A stretch of DNA of 24,521 nucleotides from JBHHYU01 sp046757725. Its GTDB lineage: Bacteria > Desulfobacterota > Binatia > UBA9968. Location: assembly GCA_046757725.1 (NCBI GenBank), contig JBHHYU010000037.1, forward strand, positions 1 through 24,521, given 5' to 3'. The position numbers and the translations under genes were made by a program. The notes beneath the pieces are model-generated. The model was not told where the DNA came from. It ran no database searches and was given only the letters and a program-made list of their open reading frames with translations. Of the stretch, positions 1 to 6,879 are shown piece by piece; the first letter of the stretch is position 1; every line of letters begins with the position of its first letter.

Positions 1-106
1 GATTCTTTGCTGCACATGGGTTTTTTGCCGCACATGGGTTTTTTGCCGCACATGGATTAGCCGAGCATGGGTTTTTCGCTGCACACGGGTTGCCAGAACA
101 GGGGTT
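1..106 (-). repeat. Second NPC-repeat block (coding)
   Basis: Near-identical 15-18 base units (on the plus strand of the form cacatgggttttttgccg) encode NPCAAK or NPCSA. Six NPC units are visible and the array continues past the left edge. The spacing is a multiple of three, so the repeat is a protein repeat and not a CRISPR or other DNA array. Confidence 0.85.
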
Positions 107-589
107 GCCCAGCCGAGCTGCCGAGGCCAGGTAGATATACCATGCCGTCCGACTCTTGCCTTTCTCGACAATTGAGACGGTTGCGCGTCTCCCTGGTTTA
201 ACTTGGCTGAGTTTTTTAACTGTTGGCCCCTCACGTACGACAGAATACTTGCTCAAGGTCAGGTGGATCTGTTTGCCGGCAGAAGCCAGCACTAACTTAT
301 TAGAGGTCGGGTCCACCTTAATGACCTTACCCCTAACCAAAGCGGCCTTGGCAGCCGGGCCGGAAACCCTTGCACCCGGTGAGCAGGGGTTTGCCGAGCA
401 AGGATTTTTTGCCGCGCATGGGTTTTTTGCCGCACATGGATTAGCCGAGCATGGGTTTTTCGCTGCACATGGGTTTTTTGCCGCACACGGATTAGCTTGA
501 GCTAAAGATATACCCGGTAGAGTGACTAGAAAGAGACCTGCAAAAATGACTGGGAAAATTCTGCTCGTTAGAACCCTTAAGTTTCGCAT
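1..589 (-). CDS. Secreted cysteine-repeat (NPC-repeat) protein, C-terminus beyond left edge
   Basis: The minus strand reads open from an ATG at 589 to the window edge (196 residues, no stop). A GGGAGG ribosome binding site lies just upstream of the ATG. Residues 1-30 form a signal peptide (basic start, hydrophobic core, cleavage near ISLA/QA). Residues 33-70 hold seven NPC units (NPCAAK or NPCSA type), and residues 162-196 hold six more and continue past the edge. Between them, residues about 84-156 form a lysine-rich, beta-type domain (VRGKVIKVDP, then a VKPGRRATVSIV segment) that resembles small OB-like or DUF5666-type domains. The cysteines could bind metal or form disulfides, but no function is established. 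Similar NPC-repeat proteins are known as hypotheticals in NC10/Nitrospirota-like genomes, from memory. It diverges from the multihaem cytochrome gene. Confidence 0.85.
   Translation of the reverse strand, partial: MRNLRVLTSRIFPVIFAGLFLVTLPGISLAQANPCAAKNPCAAKNPCSANPCAAKNPCAAKNPCSANPCSPGARVSGPAAKAALVRGKVIKVDPTSNKLVLASAGKQIHLTLSKYSVVREGPTVKKLSQVKPGRRATVSIVEKGKSRTAWYIYLASAARLGNPCSGNPCAAKNPCSANPCAAKNPCAAKNPCAAKN
380..493 (-). repeat. First NPC-repeat block (coding)
   Basis: Seven NPC units follow directly after the signal peptide. The order is NPCAAK, NPCAAK, NPCSA, repeated once, then NPCSPG. DNA units here are almost the same as those at 1-106, so the two blocks probably arose by duplication or are kept alike by recombination. 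Confidence 0.85.
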
Positions 590-619
590 ATAACCTCCCG
601 TTATGAGGATTTCCCTACA

Positions 620-643
620 TTAACGTTAACCTCTAGCGGTTAA
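620..643. repeat. Palindrome cluster in the divergent intergenic region
   Basis: TTAACGTTAA at 620-629 is a perfect 10-base palindrome. TTAACC at 626-631 also forms an inverted repeat with GGTTAA at 638-643. It lies between two divergent genes, upstream of the cytochrome promoter, and so could be an operator. No known regulator site is recognised. Confidence 0.35.
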
Positions 644-644
644 G

Positions 645-681
645 AAAAGTTCCCACTAATTTGCAGAAAGGCGGAACTTTT
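645..681. repeat. 9-bp inverted repeat / stem-loop before the cytochrome promoter
   Basis: AAAAGTTCC at 645-653 pairs with GGAACTTTT at 673-681 (9 bp, 19-base loop) and is followed by more T residues up to 684. It looks like a weak terminator, but no gene ends nearby on either strand. Because it abuts the -35 box at 683 it may instead be an operator. Role uncertain. Confidence 0.4.
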
Positions 682-682
682 T

Positions 683-711
683 TTGACCATACACCCTTTT
701 AGTAGGATAAT
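683..711 (+). promoter_or_regulatory. Sigma-70-type promoter for the multihaem cytochrome
   Basis: TTGACC at 683-688 and GATAAT at 706-711 are separated by 17 bases, close to the housekeeping consensus. Transcription would begin near 718, only about 16 bases before the TTG start at 735, just enough to include the AGGGAG ribosome binding site. Confidence 0.6.
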
Positions 712-734
712 GCTTTTCCCGGAAAGGGAGAAAA

Positions 735-2048
735 TTGCGATTGCCTCAACGACAGAAACCACTCTTGATTTGGGGAACCTTACTGTTAGGGTTCGTTCTC
801 GTGCTTTTTGTCACAGTTGGGTCGTTCCTGTCAAGGGGATTGAGTGATTCCGGGGTCATTCCAAGCTCCCTGCTCAATGCGGATTTAGAGGATTTCTTTA
901 GGGGCTACTGGCAGACGCCTATTCCCCTTCAAGGGGTTCCACCCTCCGCCTTCACGGAGAAAGAGGCTTCGATAAGTCCTGAGGCCTGCGGAAGTTGCCA
1001 TACCAAGCAGTACGCGGATTGGAAAAAAAGTCTCCACAGTAAGGCGATGGGACCTGGTCCTTGGGGTCAGATCATTGATCTTACACAAAACAGCGCCGGC
1101 GATGCGGTCTTGTGTATGACCTGCCATGCCCCGTTGAGTGAACAAATGCCCTTTCTAGTGGAAAAGACGAACAGTGGTAGGGTAAGTTATGTAGCCAATC
1201 CCTATTACGATCCTCAATTGCAAGTCCGGGGAATCGTCTGTGCCGCATGTCATGTCCGGCAACATCAACGTTTTGGACCACCCAAAGCCGAGAAGGCTTT
1301 GGCTACCCACTATCCCGCCGGTATGCCAAAACACGGCGGGGTCCAGCGAACGCCTTTTTTTGAAAAAGCTGAGTTTTGCAAAGGTTGTCACCAGTTTGAC
1401 CCTGAGAATACGGTATTGATCAATGGTAAACCGATACAGGATACCTACCGGGAATGGAAACAGAGCACCTGGGGACAAGGGGGAGCCGCCTGCCAAGATT
1501 GCCACATGCCTGATCGGAGGCATCTCTGGAAAGGGATTCATGATGCGGAGTGGGTAAGAAACGGCGTTCGGATCGACACCCGTCTGAAACGACACGGACT
1601 AGATCCAGGGAGATCTCTGGAACTCCAGGTGGAGGTGCTAAACTCAGCGGTGGGGCATAAGTTTCCAACTTATCTTACGCCAAAAGTTTTTGTCCGCGCC
1701 TCGCTTCTGGACGGGATGGGGAGAACCATATCCGGCACAAAGAAAGAGGGAATTATCGGTTGGGATGCCCGATTCGAGGGGGGGCGGTGGAAAGAGTACT
1801 TCGACACGCGGATTGCTCCAGGCGCAAAGTCAAAACACATCTTCCACTGGACCCCATCCAGCCAGGCAAAAAAGATCCGAGCGTGGGTGGAAGTATATCC
1901 CGACCACTTCTACCATTTCTATTTTTACCCGGTTTATCTGAGAGGCGAGGGCTTGAGCAAGAAAGGCCGGCAACTAGAACAAAAAGCCCTAGAGGCATCC
2001 GGGCGTTCCTCTTACATTCTTTTTGAAAGGATTATCCCACTCAGTTGA
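735..2048 (+). CDS. Membrane-anchored pentahaem cytochrome c (c554-like)
   Basis: This is a 437-residue protein with one N-terminal membrane segment (about residues 10-33) and no clear cleavage site, so it is probably anchored with its body in the periplasm. Five CXXCH haem sites are visible: CGSCH at 85, CMTCH at 127, CAACH at 169, CKGCH at 215 and CQDCH at 253. Extra histidines between them could be distal ligands. The haem part resembles the cytochrome c554 family. Residues about 280-437 lack haem sites, are predicted beta-rich and are unassigned. The likely role is periplasmic electron transfer; the partner is unknown. The start is TTG, chosen because AGGGAG lies 4 bases upstream and the reading frame begins with a proper signal anchor. 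A promoter is visible at 683-711. Confidence 0.85.
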   Translation: MRLPQRQKPLLIWGTLLLGFVLVLFVTVGSFLSRGLSDSGVIPSSLLNADLEDFFRGYWQTPIPLQGVPPSAFTEKEASISPEACGSCHTKQYADWKKSLHSKAMGPGPWGQIIDLTQNSAGDAVLCMTCHAPLSEQMPFLVEKTNSGRVSYVANPYYDPQLQVRGIVCAACHVRQHQRFGPPKAEKALATHYPAGMPKHGGVQRTPFFEKAEFCKGCHQFDPENTVLINGKPIQDTYREWKQSTWGQGGAACQDCHMPDRRHLWKGIHDAEWVRNGVRIDTRLKRHGLDPGRSLELQVEVLNSAVGHKFPTYLTPKVFVRASLLDGMGRTISGTKKEGIIGWDARFEGGRWKEYFDTRIAPGAKSKHIFHWTPSSQAKKIRAWVEVYPDHFYHFYFYPVYLRGEGLSKKGRQLEQKALEASGRSSYILFERIIPLS

Positions 2049-2126
2049 CCATTGATAGCAGAAGTTGGCGATTTCGGGGAACTTTTAATGGGGTAAAGGT
2101 GTTTTATTCATGGGCCGTTTTAAAGG

Positions 2127-2156
2127 TTGGACACGGGCCCCTCTCTTCGCTAGAAT
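2127..2156 (+). promoter_or_regulatory. Probable promoter for the sigma/anti-sigma pair
   Basis: TTGGAC at 2127-2132 and TAGAAT at 2151-2156 are 18 bases apart. The expected transcription start falls at about 2163, which coincides with the first in-frame GTG of the sigma gene. The match is moderate. Confidence 0.4.
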
Positions 2157-2162
2157 GGCGGC

Positions 2163-2735
2163 GTGGCATGGGAGAGAAAAAGGAAGGCTCGGTTCAAAGA
2201 GAGGTTTTCCCGTGAGGCCATGAATCATCTCGATCATTTGTATCGTGTGGCCTTCCATTTAGTGAAGGGGCGAGATGAGGCGCAAGATTTGGTCCAAGAG
2301 ACTTACGCACGTGCTCTGGGCTCTTATGAGCAGTTTACTCCAGGGAGCAACATGAAGGCCTGGTTGACAAGGATTCTTTATAACTTTTTTTTCGATCATT
2401 ACCATCAGAAGAAAAGGTGGGTTTCCGTAGAAGATGAGCCTGTAGCAGAGGGGAATAAGTCGGATTATTGGGAAAAGGTGCCTACAGAGAACCCCGGCCC
2501 GGAAAGCCGTATGCTATCGAAGGAGCTGAATTCTAAAATTACCGATGCGTTAAGGAAGATTCCGGAAGAGTTTTGTGTGCCAATCGTCCTGGTAGATATG
2601 GGGGATTTTTCCTATGTTGAAGCAGCTGAAATTCTATCATGTCCCGTGGGTACTGTCCGATCCCGGCTTTCCCGCGGAAGAAGACTTTTGCACAAATACC
2701 TTAGGGAATACGTAGGCATCCCGCTGGAGGAGTGA
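2163..2735 (+). CDS. ECF-type RNA polymerase sigma factor
   Basis: The protein is 190 residues, a normal ECF size. Region 2 spans about residues 20-85 (LYRVAFHLV, then DEAQDLVQETYARAL and an AWLTRILYNFFFDHY segment). Region 4 spans about 128-185 (IPEEFCVPIVLVDMGDFSY, then a VGTVRSRLSRGRRLL helix-turn-helix). It would direct RNA polymerase to stress or envelope genes and be held inactive by the anti-sigma factor encoded next. The first in-frame start is GTG at 2163, because a stop lies at 2151. An ATG at 2220 (residue 20) is the alternative, but it would remove the conserved FSREAMNHLD helix, so GTG is preferred. No clear ribosome binding site precedes it. Confidence 0.9.
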   Translation: MAWERKRKARFKERFSREAMNHLDHLYRVAFHLVKGRDEAQDLVQETYARALGSYEQFTPGSNMKAWLTRILYNFFFDHYHQKKRWVSVEDEPVAEGNKSDYWEKVPTENPGPESRMLSKELNSKITDALRKIPEEFCVPIVLVDMGDFSYVEAAEILSCPVGTVRSRLSRGRRLLHKYLREYVGIPLEE

Positions 2736-2737
2736 TT

Positions 2738-3556
2738 ATGGAACTGAGATGCGATGATACGCAAGAGCTCATCACGGGTTTGGTTGATAATGAGCTGTCT
2801 AATCAGGAGCGGCTCTCTATAGAGGGCCATCTTAGAAACTGTTCGAAGTGCCGCTTTATCTACGGTCAGGAACAAACTCTGAAGAAGGAGATCCGCCTCG
2901 TTGGGGCCAATGTGAGGGCACCCGTTGCGCTAAGAGATAAGATTATGGCTGATCTGCGTATTGTTCCTGCGAGACCCGATTCAGCCATAGGATGGAAAAG
3001 GATTTTTCAGCCGACAGGGCCTCTTTTCCGGCCGGCATGGGTCATGGTTCTTCTGTTACTCCTGGCTCTTCCCCTGCTTTACCTCATGCGATCACCGGGC
3101 CAACCTCTCTCTACGGCGGTTCTAGAGACACACCAGGCAATTTTAGGGGGCACCCTCTCGTTCGTAAGGGCCGAGAGCCGGCAGGAAATCGCAAAACAAC
3201 TGAGTGAAGCTGTCGGGGGTCGGTTTGCCCCTATGAAATATGATATGTCCAACGTCAATCTACAGGCGGCCGGGGGAATTGTCCGGGAAATAGAGGGACG
3301 GAAGGTGCTAGTGGTAGTTTATGAAGGGAAGGCTCCATCTCTAACCTGTTATACCTTTCTCGGAACAGAAGGTGACGCACCGACCAACGCTAACGTCGTA
3401 TTTGACCGCGAGAAGAAGATGAATTTTTATACCTTCTCTCATGCGAAGGTTAACGGCGTCCTTCACCGAGAAGGGAAAGTGATCTGCATTTTAGTCTCCA
3501 AAATGCCCATGGCAGACCTTCTGGCCGTAGCCAGGGCCAAGGCCCAACCGACTTAA
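2738..3556 (+). CDS. Zinc-finger anti-sigma factor, single-pass membrane protein
   Basis: The N-terminal domain carries the anti-sigma zinc site C5 with H31-x3-C35-x2-C38 (HLRNCSKC), typical of the zf-HC2/ZAS family that binds ECF sigma factors. One membrane segment follows at about residues 100-117. The remaining ~155 residues lie outside the membrane and may sense the signal; no domain is recognised there. The ATG at 2738 is chosen over a GTG at 2732 because GGAGG at 2726-2730 sits 7 bases before it. The gene begins 2 bases after the sigma stop codon, so the two are co-translated. Its stop overlaps the stop of the convergent gene. Confidence 0.88.
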   Translation: MELRCDDTQELITGLVDNELSNQERLSIEGHLRNCSKCRFIYGQEQTLKKEIRLVGANVRAPVALRDKIMADLRIVPARPDSAIGWKRIFQPTGPLFRPAWVMVLLLLLALPLLYLMRSPGQPLSTAVLETHQAILGGTLSFVRAESRQEIAKQLSEAVGGRFAPMKYDMSNVNLQAAGGIVREIEGRKVLVVVYEGKAPSLTCYTFLGTEGDAPTNANVVFDREKKMNFYTFSHAKVNGVLHREGKVICILVSKMPMADLLAVARAKAQPT

Positions 3557-4086
3557 GGTGAAAGACCGCCCGCCCGGTTTGACGGCTTGCGCTTTTTTCT
3601 CCTCATGTAGAAGAGCATCCCTAAATAAGCCAGGACTATAGCCGTATAGTTGGCTGCCATGAACCACGGCGTGGCCCAGGAGATACCCTCCACAAACGGG
3701 GTAGGAAAAGGCCAAAGGTAGGGGGTGGGAAAATAGCGCGAACTGTGGGTAGGAATGTCACAGAGGATGTGTAAGCCCCAGGCTAAAAACACCCATGGAG
3801 GATGCCTTCTGATCCACCAGATCAGGCTGAACAAGGCTGCCCAGATCACTAAACTATGCGTCAAATTGTAAGCGTGATAGACGAATTCCGGAAGCATAGC
3901 CAGAGGTGGGGGTCCGGAGACTTCTCCTGCGAAAAGGGATTTCAGCCACCCTGGGTGGGTCACATGGAACAGCCCAAAAGAAAAGAGGTCGGGCGACATC
4001 CCGAGAATTAAAGCCGCCGTAAATTTCTTAGTACCGTGGGGATAAAAGCCAACCCCACCCCAGAGGCCATGGGCTAAAGTATCCAC
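3553..4086 (-). CDS. YdjM/DUF457-like membrane-bound metal-dependent hydrolase
   Basis: This 177-residue, mostly hydrophobic protein has several membrane segments. It carries the scattered His/Asp pattern of the YdjM-type inner-membrane hydrolase family: LAHG near the start, MSPDLFSF at about 30, NLTHS at about 74 and a WGLHILCDIPTHSS segment at about 103. The substrate is not known. The start is GTG at 4086; no better in-frame start is visible. It follows the DUF1232 gene after 33 bases and is probably the last gene of the AAA ATPase operon. Its stop and that of the convergent anti-sigma gene share the bases TTAA at 3553-3556. Confidence 0.75.
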   Translation of the reverse strand: MDTLAHGLWGGVGFYPHGTKKFTAALILGMSPDLFSFGLFHVTHPGWLKSLFAGEVSGPPPLAMLPEFVYHAYNLTHSLVIWAALFSLIWWIRRHPPWVFLAWGLHILCDIPTHSSRYFPTPYLWPFPTPFVEGISWATPWFMAANYTAIVLAYLGMLFYMRRKKRKPSNRAGGLSP

Positions 4087-4119
4087 ACGCGGCTCATCAT
4101 TTGCCTCTAGCCCACACCC

Positions 4120-4443
4120 CTAAGTTGACCTGCCTGCAGCTATAGCATGGACATGCTCACGTACAACGTCCCGCGGACAGAGGCGGACAAATCCTTGTAG
4201 ACCGAGGAAAATCAACACGAGATCATCGATTTGACCTAGGCCCACTAGAAAATCAGGCAAGAGATCGATAGGCATAAAGACATAGGCCAATACCGCAATG
4301 AGCAGCAGCTTAGGGCCAAGGGGGACACGACGGTCTTTCAGCAGCCGCCAGAACAATTTTAGAAAGTTTGGGAGATGTCCGATGACTTGGAGAAGTCTCT
4401 GGGGTGCGAACCTGAAAAGGGTCAGTAAACTACTAGTTCTCAT
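4120..4443 (-). CDS. DUF1232 (YkvA-like) small membrane protein
   Basis: This is a 107-residue protein. Residues about 43-90 match the DUF1232 pattern: PLGPKLLLIAVLAYVFMPID, then LLPDFLVGLGQIDDLVLI. The family forms a short membrane hairpin and its biochemical role is unknown. The amphipathic N-terminal part is rich in Phe, Leu and Arg. It lies 41 bases downstream of the AAA ATPase gene on the same strand, so it is probably co-transcribed. Confidence 0.8.
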   Translation of the reverse strand: MRTSSLLTLFRFAPQRLLQVIGHLPNFLKLFWRLLKDRRVPLGPKLLLIAVLAYVFMPIDLLPDFLVGLGQIDDLVLIFLGLQGFVRLCPRDVVREHVHAIAAGRST

Positions 4444-4484
4444 GGGGAGTCTCTTCTTTTTCGCCCTTTAAGAGCAAAGCTTCT

Positions 4485-6749
4485 CTATTCTCCTGTCCGG
4501 AATCCGATCCGAGCGGATTCCTGCTTGACCTTGCGTGCCAAGTTCCCGTACTCCTTAATCATCTCTTCGGTCACAGAAGGTATAGCCTCTTTCACGGCAC
4601 GGAAGAAATGCTCCATTGTAACGCTTCTCGCTTCGGGGTTTTCCCGGAGCGCATAAAGCCCCGCCTTCATACAGACACCGGCGATGTCAGCACCAGTGAA
4701 CCGTTCGGTGATCTCCGCCAGCTTTTCGATAGCCACATCCCGGTCCAAGGTCATCCGTTGCGTGTGGGAATGGAAGATTTCAACTCTGGCGTTACCGTCC
4801 GGGATTGAAACGTAGACTAATTCGTCAAACCGTCCGGGGCGGAGAAGTGCCGGATCAATCATATCCGGCCGGTTGGTTGCTCCCAGAACCACGATCCCTT
4901 TTAACTCCTCCATTCCATCCATCTCCGCTAAAAGCTGGTTGACCAACCTCTCCGTCACCTGAGGTTCCCCCATGGAACTTCCTCGTATTGGGGCCAGCGA
5001 ATCCAATTCATCGAAGAAAAGAATTGCCGGGGTCACCTGCCTCGCCCGGTGAAAAAACTCGGCTACCTTTTTCTCGGATTCCCCGTACCATTTTGAGAGC
5101 AAGGCACTTCCCTTAGCGGTCAGGAAATTGGCCCCCGCCTGGGTCGCAACTGCCTTTGCGACCATGGTTTTCCCGGTTCCTGGCGGCCCGTAAAGGAGGA
5201 CTCCCTTAGGACATCTGATCCCCAAGCGAGTAAAGGAATCGGGGTGATTGAGAGGTATCTCGACCATTTCGTGGAGAACCTGCTTGACTTCACGAAGCCC
5301 GCCCACATCCTCCCACCGGACATTGGGGATTTCGACAACGATCTCCCTAAGGGCGGAGGGTTGAACCTCCCTGAGCCCCTGCTCGAAGTCGTCACGGTTG
5401 ACTACCAGCTTTTCCAGCACTTGGGGAGATATCGTTTTTTCCTCCAGATTCAGAGTAGGGAGGAGCCTTCTCAGTGCCGCAAGGGCTGCTTCTTTAGCCA
5501 GGACAGCAATATCTGAGCCGGTGTATCCATGAGTCACTCCGGCAATCCTGTTGAGCTCGATATCCTTTCCTAAAGGCATGCCGCGGGTGTGGATCTGAAG
5601 GATTTCTCGCCTGCCGGACTCATCCGGGATACGGATCTCGAGTTCCCGGTCGAAGCGCCCGGGTCTCCGTAAAGCGGGGTCGACCGCATCCACCCGATTG
5701 GTCGCACCGATGACGATTACACCGTGCCTTGCCTTGAGACCGTCCATAAGGGTAAGGAGCTGAGCTACAATCCGACGCTCGACTTCCCCGGTCACCTCGG
5801 CTCGTTTAGGCGCAATGGAATCCAACTCGTCGATAAAAACGATCGCCGGAGCATTTTTTTCCGCCTCGGAAAAAACTTGTCTGAGTCGTTCCTCTGACTC
5901 GCCGTAAAATTTGCCCATGATCTCAGGACCGTTGATAGCTGCAAAGTAGGCTGCAGACTCGTTAGCCACAGCCCTGGCAAGAAGGGTCTTTCCTGTGCCT
6001 GGGGCTCCATAAAGGAGAACACCCCTAGGTGGATCGATACCCAATCGATCAAACAACTCCGGGTGTTTGAGAGGCAATTCGATCATCTCACGCACTTTCT
6101 CGACTACGGATTTTATCCCCCCTAGGTCGTCATAGGTTACCTGGACGATCTTCCGTTCCTTGGCCTCGGTATACTCCGGCATAAGCTCGATTTGGGTCTC
6201 CTCGGAAACTCGGACAATTCCTTTGGGAACCGTAGATGTTACCACCAGCCGGATCTCCATGAGGCCATAGGCAGGCGACTCGAAGAAACCGTGGAAAAAA
6301 TCGTCTGAAAAGAAATTCGTAGGGAACGACCGCCTTGGTTGATTAAATATAGTCGTTGATATGAGATCCCCCTGTACCAGAGGGCGGTAAAGCAAGGTCG
6401 GTTTGAGTCCCTCTCCGGAACCTGCAATTCGTAGTCCCTCTTTAGCCGGAGCAAGGCTGACTTTGTCCGCCTTTTTCCAGTTCGCCTTTCTGATCTCCAC
6501 GGGATCGCCGATCCCGACCTTGGCATTAGCACGGATGAGGCCATCCATGCGCACGATGTCGATCCCCTCATCCTCCGGATAAGCGGTAACAGCAACGGCT
6601 GCCGTGGGCCTTTTTCCTTGAATCTCAATGACGTCCCCTTGCTCGATACCCAGAGATTGGATCTCTTCAATGGGGATGCGGACAATTCCTTTCCCGACGT
6701 CCGGTTGTTGGGCACCGGCCACCTTGAGCCGAAGCGATTTTTGAGCCAT
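4485..6749 (-). CDS. CDC48/VAT-family double AAA+ ATPase
   Basis: The protein is 754 residues, the usual length of archaeal VAT and close to eukaryotic p97. The N-domain covers about residues 5-195 (double-psi barrel plus a second lobe). Domain D1 has Walker A GAPGTGKT at 248-255, Walker B FIDELD at 305-310 and pore-loop KFYG at 280-283. Domain D2 has Walker A GPPGTGKT at 521-528, Walker B FFDELD at 578-583 and pore-loop KWYG at 553-556. Arginine-finger RPGR motifs are present in both. All catalytic residues are intact, so it should be an active unfoldase acting in the cytoplasm. Residues about 137-162 of the N-domain form an unusual phenylalanine-rich insert. The ATG has AAGGAGAG 5 bases upstream. 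It is the first gene of a three-gene minus-strand operon. Confidence 0.93.
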   Translation of the reverse strand: MAQKSLRLKVAGAQQPDVGKGIVRIPIEEIQSLGIEQGDVIEIQGKRPTAAVAVTAYPEDEGIDIVRMDGLIRANAKVGIGDPVEIRKANWKKADKVSLAPAKEGLRIAGSGEGLKPTLLYRPLVQGDLISTTIFNQPRRSFPTNFFSDDFFHGFFESPAYGLMEIRLVVTSTVPKGIVRVSEETQIELMPEYTEAKERKIVQVTYDDLGGIKSVVEKVREMIELPLKHPELFDRLGIDPPRGVLLYGAPGTGKTLLARAVANESAAYFAAINGPEIMGKFYGESEERLRQVFSEAEKNAPAIVFIDELDSIAPKRAEVTGEVERRIVAQLLTLMDGLKARHGVIVIGATNRVDAVDPALRRPGRFDRELEIRIPDESGRREILQIHTRGMPLGKDIELNRIAGVTHGYTGSDIAVLAKEAALAALRRLLPTLNLEEKTISPQVLEKLVVNRDDFEQGLREVQPSALREIVVEIPNVRWEDVGGLREVKQVLHEMVEIPLNHPDSFTRLGIRCPKGVLLYGPPGTGKTMVAKAVATQAGANFLTAKGSALLSKWYGESEKKVAEFFHRARQVTPAILFFDELDSLAPIRGSSMGEPQVTERLVNQLLAEMDGMEELKGIVVLGATNRPDMIDPALLRPGRFDELVYVSIPDGNARVEIFHSHTQRMTLDRDVAIEKLAEITERFTGADIAGVCMKAGLYALRENPEARSVTMEHFFRAVKEAIPSVTEEMIKEYGNLARKVKQESARIGFRTGE

Positions 6750-6831
6750 GGTATCTCTCCTTATGGCAATTGACTTTACATCACAGAGGCGAAAAAATAA
6801 GCCCAGCTCCCAGCAGAAGAGAGTATACCGC

Positions 6832-6859
6832 TTTACCTAAAAAGTAGAAATGATAGAAT
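6832..6859 (+). promoter_or_regulatory. Possible promoter for the TonB-repeat operon
   Basis: TTTACC at 6832-6837 and TAGAAT at 6854-6859 are 16 bases apart, with transcription expected near 6866. The -35 match is imperfect. It lies in the 130-base region between this operon and the divergent AAA ATPase gene. Confidence 0.3.
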
Positions 6860-6879
6860 AAATACTTTGGGATTGACCG

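Noticed and set aside
292..486. Minus-strand 64-codon frame with KTHARQK repeats
   Set aside because: It lies in a different minus frame inside the repeat block of the NPC gene. The repeat length, a multiple of three, keeps all frames open.
156..500. Plus-strand reading frame rich in GFFAAHG repeats
   Set aside because: It is the antisense shadow of the NPC-repeat gene. The minus strand has a ribosome binding site, a signal peptide and an uninterrupted frame to the window edge.
1..500. Possible CRISPR array from regularly spaced short repeats
   Set aside because: Units are adjacent without unique spacers, are multiples of three bases and encode NPC motifs in one open frame.
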